A stretch of DNA of 44,115 nt. Source: JAFGMR01 sp964632755. GTDB lineage: Archaea > Halobacteriota > Methanosarcinia > Methanotrichales > Methanotrichaceae. Both the position numbers and the translations under genes were made by a program. Below, piece by piece: positions 16,713 to 24,612 of the stretch. The stretch lies in the NCBI GenBank assembly GCA_964632755.1, contig CAZWDT010000016.1, forward strand, positions 1 to 44,115. Reading direction: 5' to 3'. Every line of letters starts with the position of its first letter. Position 1 is the first letter of the stretch. The notes below the pieces were generated by a model, which saw only the letters and a list, made by a program, of their open reading frames with translations, was not told where the DNA came from and did not search any database.

Positions 16713-17564
16713 ATGGAGATCGATGGGTATATTATAAGGGAGATGATCGATGGCGAGGTTGCTCTCGCCATCGAATGGGCGGCCGATGAGGGCTGGAACC
16801 CGGGCGTGCGCGACTCCGATTGCTTCTATGCCGCCGATCCGCACGGCTTCTTAGTTGGGATCTACGACGGCCTGCCCGTCTCATCCCTCTCGGCCGTCTC
16901 CTACGGCAGCGACTTCGGCTTTCTCGGGCTGTTCATAGTGAACCCGGCCTTTCGCGGCCATGGGCTGGGGCAAGAGATCTTTCGGGCCGGACTTGCCCGC
17001 CTCGATGGAAAAGTGGTCGGACTCGATGCCGTCCTCGAGCAGGAGGAGGCCTATTCCAGATGGGGATTTCAAAGGGCCCATCTCAACGTGAGGTACCAGG
17101 GCTGGGGCGGGGGAGATCGCCCAGCCTCGACGGAGGTCGTCGCCCTCTCGAATGTTCCCCTCGATGAGATCCTCGCCTACGACGACGGGCTCTTTCCAGC
17201 CGCGAGGCACGAGTTCGTACGATGCTGGATCTCTCGACCAGGGTCGAGGGCCCTTGCGTTTGTGGATGGAGAGGAGATCCTTGGATATGGGGTGATGCGG
17301 CCATGCAGGCTCGGCTACAAGATAGGTCCCCTCTTCGCCGATAGCTATGATGTAGCGCTTGCCATCTTCCAGGGGCTGCGGTCGTTGGTCTCGAAGGACG
17401 AGCCGGTCTTTCTCGATGTGCCCCTTCCAAACGGCTCGGCGGCCGAGCTTGCGTCATCGCACGGAATGATCCCCGCATTCCGAACGGTTCGCATGTACAA
17501 CGGCAAGCCGCCGGAGATTCCCTTGGATCGCTGGTTTGGGGTGACGAGCTTCGAGCTTGGGTAA
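16713..17564 (+). CDS. GNAT family N-acetyltransferase with second C-terminal domain
   Basis: 283 residues. The N-terminal GNAT domain has the acetyl-CoA loop VNPAFRGHGLGQEIFRAGL and a preceding DFGFLGLFIV strand. The C-terminal half (GYGVMRPCRLGYKIGPLFAD) is a degenerate GNAT-like domain seen in a two-domain family of predicted acetyltransferases. The substrate is unknown. A GAGG site lies a few bases before the ATG. No clear operon partner. Confidence 0.85.
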   Translation: MEIDGYIIREMIDGEVALAIEWAADEGWNPGVRDSDCFYAADPHGFLVGIYDGLPVSSLSAVSYGSDFGFLGLFIVNPAFRGHGLGQEIFRAGLARLDGKVVGLDAVLEQEEAYSRWGFQRAHLNVRYQGWGGGDRPASTEVVALSNVPLDEILAYDDGLFPAARHEFVRCWISRPGSRALAFVDGEEILGYGVMRPCRLGYKIGPLFADSYDVALAIFQGLRSLVSKDEPVFLDVPLPNGSAAELASSHGMIPAFRTVRMYNGKPPEIPLDRWFGVTSFELG

Positions 17565-17696
17565 GCGAGCGAGGGTCCGGCATTGCCGCTGCTGGAGGAG
17601 CTGCTGCCGGGCTTGTCGCGGCGGGCTTAGAGCCAGGGTAGAGCGACGCAGCATGTAAGGGCAGGTGGTTGGAGGTGCCGCCTGTTGGAGGGATGG

Positions 17697-18755
17697 ATGT
17701 TGGTAGAAGAGGTAATCATCGACGAGATGATCGTGCATATTCTGGATACGTCGCAGCCTGAGCCGGTTTTATCCGAGATCTCCCTTCCGCTTGCTGGGAG
17801 GCCGGATCTTCGAAAGTACTTTGAGTCCCATATCAAGAACTCTATCGAGGACTCCGCAGCAAAGGCTGCCATATTCAAGGGAGAGAGTAAGGGCGGGGAG
17901 ACAGAGTCGATCTGCCTTGCGGTCATGGGGGGAAGGCTCTCGCTCATCGAGGGGTCTCAGGCGCTTGCTAGAATGCTTTTCGCAATCATGGCTAAGGACG
18001 GCAGGATCTCGCCCGGTGATCTTGCAGTATGCCTATTTCGAACGAGCGGCGACTCCTCCCCTTACCTTGGCCTCTTGAAGATCGATCCGTCGCCCGCATA
18101 CGCCCATACGTTCGAGGAGAGGGATGGGAAGCGTCTCGTCGGCTTTGCGATCAGGGAGAAGGTGATGCCGAGCACAAAAGAGAGGCTTCAGAAGTGCGCC
18201 TTCGTTTTACCGGTAAAGGATAGGGGGATTGGGTACCACATGATCGTTCTTGACCGGCAGATCAAGCAGCTCGATGGGGAGACTGCCCAGTTCTTCTTAC
18301 AGCGATTCCTAGGCGCTGAGCAGGCGATGGACGACCGGCAGAAGACTCGCAACTTCTATTACAGCCTGATCTCCGCGAAAAACGACCTTTTAAAGGTGGG
18401 GAAGATCGATTCTGGCGTTGAGGAGAAGCTTAGCAAGGCGATAGAGGTTGCCGTCTCCTCCGAGAAGATCGAGATCGGGCGTTTTCTCCAGGCCCTCCCC
18501 CTGAAGCCCGATGAGAAGGCCTACATCGAAAAAGCCGTATCCCAGAAGGTCCCCGATCGGGAATTCTCGCTTGACAAGGAGTTTGCAGAAGGGCTTATCA
18601 AACACAGGCGCTTTCGGGGCAAGCACGGCCTGAAGCTTGAGGTTGAGAAGGATCACTTCGATGACGTGGTCAAGAGCAGGGACCAGATAATGCTCGGAGG
18701 AAAGAAGCTTACCAGAGTCGTCCTCGAGGTCGAGGACTGGAAGGAGGTTCCCTGA
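17697..18755 (+). CDS. 37-kDa nucleoid-associated protein family (NdpA/YejK-like)
   Basis: 352 residues. It resembles the NA37 family: an N-terminal helical/beta part with MIVHILD, then a core VCLFRTSGDSSPYLGLLKID, KCAFVLPV, and a C-terminal DNA-binding-type helical end. Bacterial members bind the nucleoid, but paralogues also recur in accessory and defence islands. GGAGG 5 nt before ATG 17697 fixes the start. The TGA overlaps the next gene's ATG by one base. The family call is by eye from motif order, not a search. Confidence 0.65.
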   Translation: MLVEEVIIDEMIVHILDTSQPEPVLSEISLPLAGRPDLRKYFESHIKNSIEDSAAKAAIFKGESKGGETESICLAVMGGRLSLIEGSQALARMLFAIMAKDGRISPGDLAVCLFRTSGDSSPYLGLLKIDPSPAYAHTFEERDGKRLVGFAIREKVMPSTKERLQKCAFVLPVKDRGIGYHMIVLDRQIKQLDGETAQFFLQRFLGAEQAMDDRQKTRNFYYSLISAKNDLLKVGKIDSGVEEKLSKAIEVAVSSEKIEIGRFLQALPLKPDEKAYIEKAVSQKVPDREFSLDKEFAEGLIKHRRFRGKHGLKLEVEKDHFDDVVKSRDQIMLGGKKLTRVVLEVEDWKEVP

Positions 18756-20479
18756 TGACAGAAGGCTCTCCAAGGGTCCCGGCCGATATTCCAGGCGCAG
18801 AGCCGCTCAGAAAGCTAGGTCTGCTGCTCGATATTACGGAAGAGAAGTGGTCTCTTGCGGAAGGGCCGGAGAGGATCGTTCTCGACTGCAAGGTAGAGGC
18901 AAGCCGCGCAGAAGCCCTCTCCATCGAGAGGGTAAGGGACCTTGTAGAGGCCTACGGAGGCGCTCTCTCGTGCCAGCTACTGCACGAAGACCTCCCGCTT
19001 CTCAGCCTCTCGAAGGAGACTACGCAGGATGACCTTGACCGATTCAGAGACGAGATCCGGCCTTCGGCCTCTCCGCCCGCTGTCGAATCTGCGCCCCCAA
19101 AGCCTCGCCAGTTGAGAATCGATCTCATCCTCAAGAAGCAAGAGCTCATCAAGGACCGCCTGGGAGAGCCGGCCGGATGCAAAATCCTCCTTTTCCTCAA
19201 CCAGTTGGCCCTCTCAAACCATCTCCGAGATCCGCTTCCCCGCATCGAGAAGATGCTTTGGCCAACTGACAATGCAATGGCAATCGTCATTGTCCCCGAC
19301 CTCGATATATCGATCGAAGGCAGAAGCCTTGCGATAATTGGAGGAGAGGGCTTTCAGGACCGGCTCGGCGTGATTCTGAAGAGGGCACGTTCGAGGGCCG
19401 GTCGGAAGAGGCTTGAGCAGGTCTACAAGGACTCTCAGGAGAACATTCGCTGGACCTACCCCTGGCTCAAGAGGATGACGCCTCTTCATCTCAAAATCGA
19501 TGAAGAGAAGGCAAAAGCTGCTGGAGACGAGGTAAGCGATATAGCCCGCCTTCTCGCCTGCCAGCAGGTCAACTCAGCCATAATGTACCTCGCAGACATG
19601 ACTCTTGGAACAGCGGAAGAGCCTGTCCAAGAGCCGCTCCAGGCCACGTTCTCAGGCGACCAGTCGAGCCTCACCATCCCGCTTGTAAAGCCCAGTGAAT
19701 CGAAAGCGACCCTTGGCGATGCTGCCATTCTGATCAAGCTGATCGAGTGGGCGTACAATCCAAAATGGGCAAGCGACCGCCTCGCCCTCGTCCAGATAGC
19801 CCTGATCAAGTCGCTCAAGGGCGAGGCGCAGGATAAGCGAAGCGCAAGGCTCGTCGAGAAGGCCCCCGAGATCCTGAAAGCTGTTCGCTGGGACTGGAAG
19901 AGCTTTGCCGAGGGGAAGATGGACGAGTACATGGCAGGCGTCCGGGACCTCGAGGAGGACCTTGCCAAGACGACGGAAGGATTCGCCGACCAGATCTCGG
20001 AGATGATCAAGGGCCTCTCCGACACGATGCTTGCTGCAGTTGGCGTGGTTCTCGGAACGTTTATCGCAGCGCTGTTCGAGAAGGAGTTCAATCCCGCTAT
20101 CTTCAGGGCGGGGATGTGGCTATATGCCGTCTACGTACTTCTCTTCCCGCTGCTCTTCAACATGGCCGACCAGTGGGAGCGCTATTCCTCCCTCAAGGAG
20201 GGCTTCTCCGGCCGCCGCCTGCGGTTCGAGGGGAGGCTCTCGAAGGAGAGGGTAGACGGGATAGTAAAGGGCCTCGTCGATTCTGCCCAGGGTCGATTTG
20301 TGCGCTGGTTCTGGGTTACGGCTGCGGTCTACGTAGGCGTGATAATCCTGGCGCTTGCGGCTGCGGCCGTGGTTCCGGGCTGGATGGCGGGCGAGCCGCT
20401 TCCAACTGCATGGGAGCTTGCAGCGCGGGCGGCTGGATGGGCGTGGGGCTGGATCGAGCCGCTTGGAGGTGGGGGGTGA
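18755..20479 (+). CDS. Three-membrane-span hypothetical protein coupled to the NdpA-like gene
   Basis: 574 residues, not a named family that I recognise. Residues 1-400 look soluble and mixed alpha/beta, with charged helices. A helical stretch near 395-425 (DLEEDLAKTTEGFADQISEM) leads into membrane segments near 428-447 (MLAAVGVVLGTFIAALF), 457-480 (AGMWLYAVYVLLFPLLF) and 525-552 (FWVTAAVYVGVIILALAAAA). A membrane end tied to a nucleoid-binding partner fits a sensor-effector pair, but this is inference. The last bases once overlapped another gene start (see 20476). Confidence 0.72.
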   Translation: MTEGSPRVPADIPGAEPLRKLGLLLDITEEKWSLAEGPERIVLDCKVEASRAEALSIERVRDLVEAYGGALSCQLLHEDLPLLSLSKETTQDDLDRFRDEIRPSASPPAVESAPPKPRQLRIDLILKKQELIKDRLGEPAGCKILLFLNQLALSNHLRDPLPRIEKMLWPTDNAMAIVIVPDLDISIEGRSLAIIGGEGFQDRLGVILKRARSRAGRKRLEQVYKDSQENIRWTYPWLKRMTPLHLKIDEEKAKAAGDEVSDIARLLACQQVNSAIMYLADMTLGTAEEPVQEPLQATFSGDQSSLTIPLVKPSESKATLGDAAILIKLIEWAYNPKWASDRLALVQIALIKSLKGEAQDKRSARLVEKAPEILKAVRWDWKSFAEGKMDEYMAGVRDLEEDLAKTTEGFADQISEMIKGLSDTMLAAVGVVLGTFIAALFEKEFNPAIFRAGMWLYAVYVLLFPLLFNMADQWERYSSLKEGFSGRRLRFEGRLSKERVDGIVKGLVDSAQGRFVRWFWVTAAVYVGVIILALAAAAVVPGWMAGEPLPTAWELAARAAGWAWGWIEPLGGGG

Positions 20480-20590
20480 AGGAGAACACTGGCGGAATCC
20501 CCAATTGGACCGGGGCAGCTTTCGAGCTGCGGTCTTGGATTTTCCATATTCATAGGTATATATTCCAGATGGGAAAAGTAGGACGCCGAG
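20476..20590 (+). pseudogene. 5' remnant of a paralogue of the STAND nuclease gene
   Basis: A GTG overlaps the TGA of the membrane-protein gene (GTGA) and opens a frame reading KENTGGIPNWTGAAFELRSW. The intact gene at 21456 starts with SVTAGGIAGWAGAAFELRLG, so the first ~20 codons are homologous with several differences; the sequence then diverges. It is a broken start of a coupled third gene of the same family. Its frame runs on without homology to about 20664. Confidence 0.6.
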
Positions 20591-20687
20591 GTGGAGACGT
20601 GTTGCAGCCGGTGAACAATGAGGATTACACGGGATCTGCAGCAATAGGCCATCAATTTAAGTAGAATAAGTGTTAGAGATTGTGGAC

Positions 20688-20876
20688 ATGGGGACTCGTA
20701 TTCTGGCCAGGTATGAGGATAAGGTATTGAAGCCGGTTGAAGATCTCGATCTTGAGGATGGGGAACTCGTTGAGTTACAGATCTTTGAGAGCGCAACGAG
20801 GAAGATCCTGGGATTGGTTGGATACTGGGAGGGCGTCGACGAAGTATTGGATCATTATGAGACGTATCTTCATTGA
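20688..20876 (+). CDS. DUF104 (AF2212-like) antitoxin
   Basis: 62 residues. The pattern TRILARYEDKVLKPVEDLDL then EDGELVELQI is the DUF104/AF2212-like antitoxin hallmark: a small beta-barrel N-terminus and a C-terminal helix that binds a PIN toxin. ATG 20688 matches the family start; a GTG at 20670 is in frame. It overlaps the toxin gene by 20 bp, typical of a toxin-antitoxin operon. Confidence 0.85.
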   Translation: MGTRILARYEDKVLKPVEDLDLEDGELVELQIFESATRKILGLVGYWEGVDEVLDHYETYLH

Positions 20877-21342
20877 CGCGAATATCTTCATCTACATCCT
20901 CACCGCTGATCCGCGTTATAGTGATAAGTGCTTTCAGCTATTAGAGGGGGTGGAAGAGGGGAAGATAATGGCATTCATATCCACTTTGATCGTCAACGAG
21001 GTCTCTCACGTCTTAATGGTCCTGAGGGCAACTGAGCTTGTTGGAGCATCTGACCTAGGGGCAGTATTTCGTACATTGCCGGATGTTAAAAAAGATTGCC
21101 AGCAGAAGGTCCGTGTATTTTATCAATACCTTGATTATCTCATCTCCCTAGGCTCCTTAAAGGTGGAGCCGATTGATTACACCATTGCCTGCGCATCCAT
21201 CGAATATGCCGAGAGGTTTGGTCTCCTCCCATCGGATGCAGTGCATGTGGCATGCTGCTGTAGATTGGGAATTGAGGAGATGGCCACAAACGACGGAGAC
21301 TTCGAAGCAGTCGAATTTCTGCGGCTCTGGAAGCCGATATAG
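20857..21342 (+). CDS. PIN-domain ribonuclease toxin (VapC-like)
   Basis: 161 residues. The PIN acidic residues are visible: Asp in RRIFIDANIFIY, Glu in STLIVNEVSHVL, Asp in LLPSDAVHVA and Asp in MATNDGDFE. VapC-type toxins cleave tRNA or rRNA; the target here is unknown. The start lies inside the antitoxin gene. The pair sits between the broken and the intact STAND gene. Confidence 0.92.
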   Translation: MRRIFIDANIFIYILTADPRYSDKCFQLLEGVEEGKIMAFISTLIVNEVSHVLMVLRATELVGASDLGAVFRTLPDVKKDCQQKVRVFYQYLDYLISLGSLKVEPIDYTIACASIEYAERFGLLPSDAVHVACCCRLGIEEMATNDGDFEAVEFLRLWKPI

Positions 21343-21455
21343 CAATCGTCCATGCTCGATCCCTTCACAAGTCTAGAGCCTATAATCCATTGGGCATCGA
21401 TCAGGATTGGGCTTCTATGTGTCTTTTGCCGAGTCGATCCGCCGGGAGACGGGCC

Positions 21456-24400
21456 ATGAGCGTGACCGCGGGCGGGATCGCCGGCTGGGCCGGGGCAGCC
21501 TTCGAGCTGCGGCTCGGCGCTGAGTTTTGCGTCCACATGCTCGCAGGCGACGAGGCTGGTCTCTCGCCCGGCGCAGTATCGCAGGTGCAGCCCCAGGCGC
21601 CCAAGGCCGTCGACGACATGGTCGTGCGCTTCGGCTCGGGCAACATCTGGGCGATCCAGGCGAAGGCAGGCGCATTGAGCCTCTCCTGGGAGGGCGAGTT
21701 CGGCAAAGCCTTGCGGCAGCTCTTCGGAGGGGTGGCCTCAGGCCAGATCGATCCTGAGGACCCAAGGGACAGGGCCATCCTTGCTATCGAGGATGCGGCA
21801 TCAGGGACGATCAAGGCCTTCGGTCGCTGGCTCGAGAAGGCCCAGAAGCAGGCGAGCCTAGCAGACCTAGAGGAGGCTTCCACCAGCAAGCAGGAGAGGG
21901 AGTTTCTAATGGAGATCAAGGCCCTCCTGCAAGCGCCAGACGGAAAGCTCCTCTCCTTCCTGAAGGCCCTCCACGTCAGGCAGGCCCCCTCGTTCGAGCA
22001 GATGGCCGAGAACCTCCGGGGCATGCTCGTACGATCCTGCGGCGTTCCAGCCTCGCAGTCAGGATCTGCTCTCGACATCATCCTCGCACAAGTCGTCAAA
22101 GCCGCTCCTCTCCGGGGCCAGATCAAGCCAAAGGATCTCATCGCTGCCCTCGGGAACATCCCCGCGCTTTGGCCGGCAAGCGAGCTTGCCTTTCGGATCC
22201 TCGACCGGCCGAGAGAGGAGGATATCGACAGAAACCCGGTCCGGCCCGCCTACGTGAAACGGCCGGAGATAGCCGCGGCCGATTCAGACAAGGGCGTCCT
22301 CGTAGTCGGGAAGAAGGGCGGCGGAAAGACGAGGGCACTTGCACGCCTCGCGGGCGGCGATATGCCGGCGCTTGTGGTCTACGGCGACATCCAGGAGGGA
22401 CAGGTCGAGATGCTCCTTGCCGCCGCCCGAAGGCTTGACCGCAAGGGCCCATACCAGCTGATCTGGGACGACGCCCAGAAGAGCCCGAAGGCATTCTCGC
22501 AAGCCCTTGAGAGGCTGGCTAGGAGAGGGGGCAAGGCGCGAGTGCTTGCCTCCTGCCGGCTGGAGAACCTGCGCCAGGTACAGGAGGCCGTCCACGAGGA
22601 CCTCCTGGGGCGGCTTGCGCCAATCGATCTGCTGGACCTTCAACTCCCCCAGGCCCTGGAGATGGCCGGATCTGTGGCCCTGGCACTCGGCCTCGATATG
22701 GACAGCGACGCCCGCATGGCCCTCGCCCGCCACATCGTGGCCGGGGATGGCGGGCCGCTATTCGCTCTCGCTTCTGCCGCCCTCATCAAAGAGAGGCTGG
22801 GCGGGGTGAATCGGGTAAGGGCTGGAGATGTAAGCGGCCTGCCCGGGGACCTGGTGGCGGTCTGGAAGACGCTCTACGCTGGGCTCGAAGACCGCCCACA
22901 TATGCAGAGCCTGCTTCGCACTCTGCGGCTGCTGCAGGAGATCGAATGCCCCGCTGAAGAGAAGCTCGTCCAGCTGGTCTATAAGGAGCTGATGGAGCGG
23001 GGCCGCGAGGATCTCCGCCAGGCCATCGTAGCGCTGGAAGGCCTCTGGATCCGTCGGGAGGAAAGCTTCATCCTCAGCCATGCGGTCTCGCTGGAGGCCG
23101 TGCCTTGCGAGGAGGAGCTGCTGCATGAGCTAGAGGATCTGGCCCGCGGCGATGGTGATAACCTGGCCGTCGGGCTCCTGAGGGGATCGCTCTGCATCTA
23201 CTTCCAGAAGAAAGTGCCTATGGCAGTAGACAGCCAGACGAGGAGTGATCTTCTACAAAGGGCATCGGATTTTGGGGATATGGCGATTGAGAGATTTAGG
23301 CGTCTCGGGTATGCGGCCTATCTGGGCACTGCCCTATCCGAGGCATCCAATGCCCTGAGCGAACTTGCACGCCTTGAAGCGAGACCTGAGGGGCGCCAGA
23401 TGCTGCTTCAAAAAGCGATCGATTACGATGAAGAGGCCATCGAAATTTGCAGAGGAATGGGACTGATAGCGATTGTATCTATGTCTCTCAACAACGCCTC
23501 CAATCGTTGCAGCGACCTCGTTGGACTTGAGACTAATCGAGACAGAAAAGAGAAACTTATGCAAAAGGCGATCATCTACATCGAAGAGGCCATCAATATT
23601 CGTCGATCCCTAGGCCTGATGGCAGATGTGGCTGATTCCCTAAATAACGCCTCTATTCGCTACAGCGAACTCGCTGGATTCGAGACGAGTCAGGAAGGAC
23701 GATGGAAGCTTCTAAAAAAAGCGGTCGAGCATATCGAAGAATCGATCAAGATTCACCGTGACCTGGGACTGATGGCAAATGTGGCAACGTCCCTTAGCAA
23801 TGCCTCTAATCGTTACAGCGAACTCGCTGGATTCGAGACGAGTCAGGAGAAACGATTGAGATTTTTAAAACAAGCAACTATCTACATCGAAGAGGCCATT
23901 AACATTCGTCGTGACCTGGGACTGATGGCAAATGTGGCAATATCCCTCAGCAACGCCTCTAATCGTCACAGCGAACTCGCTGGATTCGAGACGAGCCAGG
24001 AAGGACGATGGAGACTTCTAAAAGAGGCGATCAGCTATATCGAGGAGGCCATCAAGATTCAGCGTGACCTGGAACTGATGGCAGATGTAGCGGCCTCCCT
24101 CAATAACGTTTCCAATCGTTACAGCGAACTCGCTGGATTCGAGACGAACCAGGAGGGACGATGGAGACTTCTAAAAAAGGCGACCATCTACATCGAAGAG
24201 GCCATCAAGATACGCCGAGGACTGGGATTGAAGGGCGACCTGGCCATCTCATTGGGCAACGCCAACCACTGCTACATGGCGATGGCAGGGGAGCTAGACG
24301 GCCCGGAGAGGGCGGCCTTCGTGAACCAGGCCCTGGAGTACATCGAGGAGGCAGTCCCCCTCTTCCGGGAGCTCGGACCTGTGAAATACCACGCCCTGGC

Positions 24401-24557
24401 GCTTAGGGTGGCAGTCATCACCCACCTCCCGGCCGGCGTCCCCGACCGCCCCCGCCTGGAGGCGCTGCTCGCTGAGGGCGAGGCGCTGGCCGGTGCGATG
24501 GGCAACGCCGAGGCGGCAGAGTTCCATCGGCAGGTGCGGGCCCGTCTGGAGGAATGA
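21456..24557 (+). CDS. Nuclease-STAND NTPase-repeat protein, Avs-like antiviral candidate
   Basis: 1033 residues in three parts. The N-terminus has a PD-(D/E)xK-like pattern like Cap4-type effectors: Glu17 in a helix (GAAFELRLG), Asp53/54 (AVDDMVVRF) and Gln68-x-Lys70 (WAIQAK). The NTPase has Walker A VVGKKGGGKT (285-292), Walker B LIWDDAQ (Asp338/339) and a sensor-type Arg in LASCRL. The C-terminal ~400 residues are tandem helical repeats of 51 residues (NASNRYSELAGFETSQEGRW is the core). This is the layout of Avs proteins, which bind a phage protein through C-terminal repeats and fire the nuclease. Start chosen at ATG 21456 (GGGAG upstream); an earlier ATG at 21390 lacks support. Subtype and activity are not established. 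Confidence 0.78.
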   Translation: MSVTAGGIAGWAGAAFELRLGAEFCVHMLAGDEAGLSPGAVSQVQPQAPKAVDDMVVRFGSGNIWAIQAKAGALSLSWEGEFGKALRQLFGGVASGQIDPEDPRDRAILAIEDAASGTIKAFGRWLEKAQKQASLADLEEASTSKQEREFLMEIKALLQAPDGKLLSFLKALHVRQAPSFEQMAENLRGMLVRSCGVPASQSGSALDIILAQVVKAAPLRGQIKPKDLIAALGNIPALWPASELAFRILDRPREEDIDRNPVRPAYVKRPEIAAADSDKGVLVVGKKGGGKTRALARLAGGDMPALVVYGDIQEGQVEMLLAAARRLDRKGPYQLIWDDAQKSPKAFSQALERLARRGGKARVLASCRLENLRQVQEAVHEDLLGRLAPIDLLDLQLPQALEMAGSVALALGLDMDSDARMALARHIVAGDGGPLFALASAALIKERLGGVNRVRAGDVSGLPGDLVAVWKTLYAGLEDRPHMQSLLRTLRLLQEIECPAEEKLVQLVYKELMERGREDLRQAIVALEGLWIRREESFILSHAVSLEAVPCEEELLHELEDLARGDGDNLAVGLLRGSLCIYFQKKVPMAVDSQTRSDLLQRASDFGDMAIERFRRLGYAAYLGTALSEASNALSELARLEARPEGRQMLLQKAIDYDEEAIEICRGMGLIAIVSMSLNNASNRCSDLVGLETNRDRKEKLMQKAIIYIEEAINIRRSLGLMADVADSLNNASIRYSELAGFETSQEGRWKLLKKAVEHIEESIKIHRDLGLMANVATSLSNASNRYSELAGFETSQEKRLRFLKQATIYIEEAINIRRDLGLMANVAISLSNASNRHSELAGFETSQEGRWRLLKEAISYIEEAIKIQRDLELMADVAASLNNVSNRYSELAGFETNQEGRWRLLKKATIYIEEAIKIRRGLGLKGDLAISLGNANHCYMAMAGELDGPERAAFVNQALEYIEEAVPLFRELGPVKYHALALRVAVITHLPAGVPDRPRLEALLAEGEALAGAMGNAEAAEFHRQVRARLEE
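23670..24177 (+). repeat. Tandem 153-bp (51-codon) repeats in the STAND gene
   Basis: CTCGCTGGATTCGAGACGA recurs at 23670, 23823, 23976 and 24129, exactly 153 bp apart, with neighbouring bases also nearly the same. A weaker unit precedes them. Codons here are more A/T-rich than in the flanking parts of the gene. The high DNA identity suggests recent unit duplication or gene conversion. Confidence 0.9.
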
Positions 24558-24612
24558 GGCCGCACCGCGAGACCGAGCCACGCGATGATCGCTTCATGGA
24601 GATGAGGTAGAT

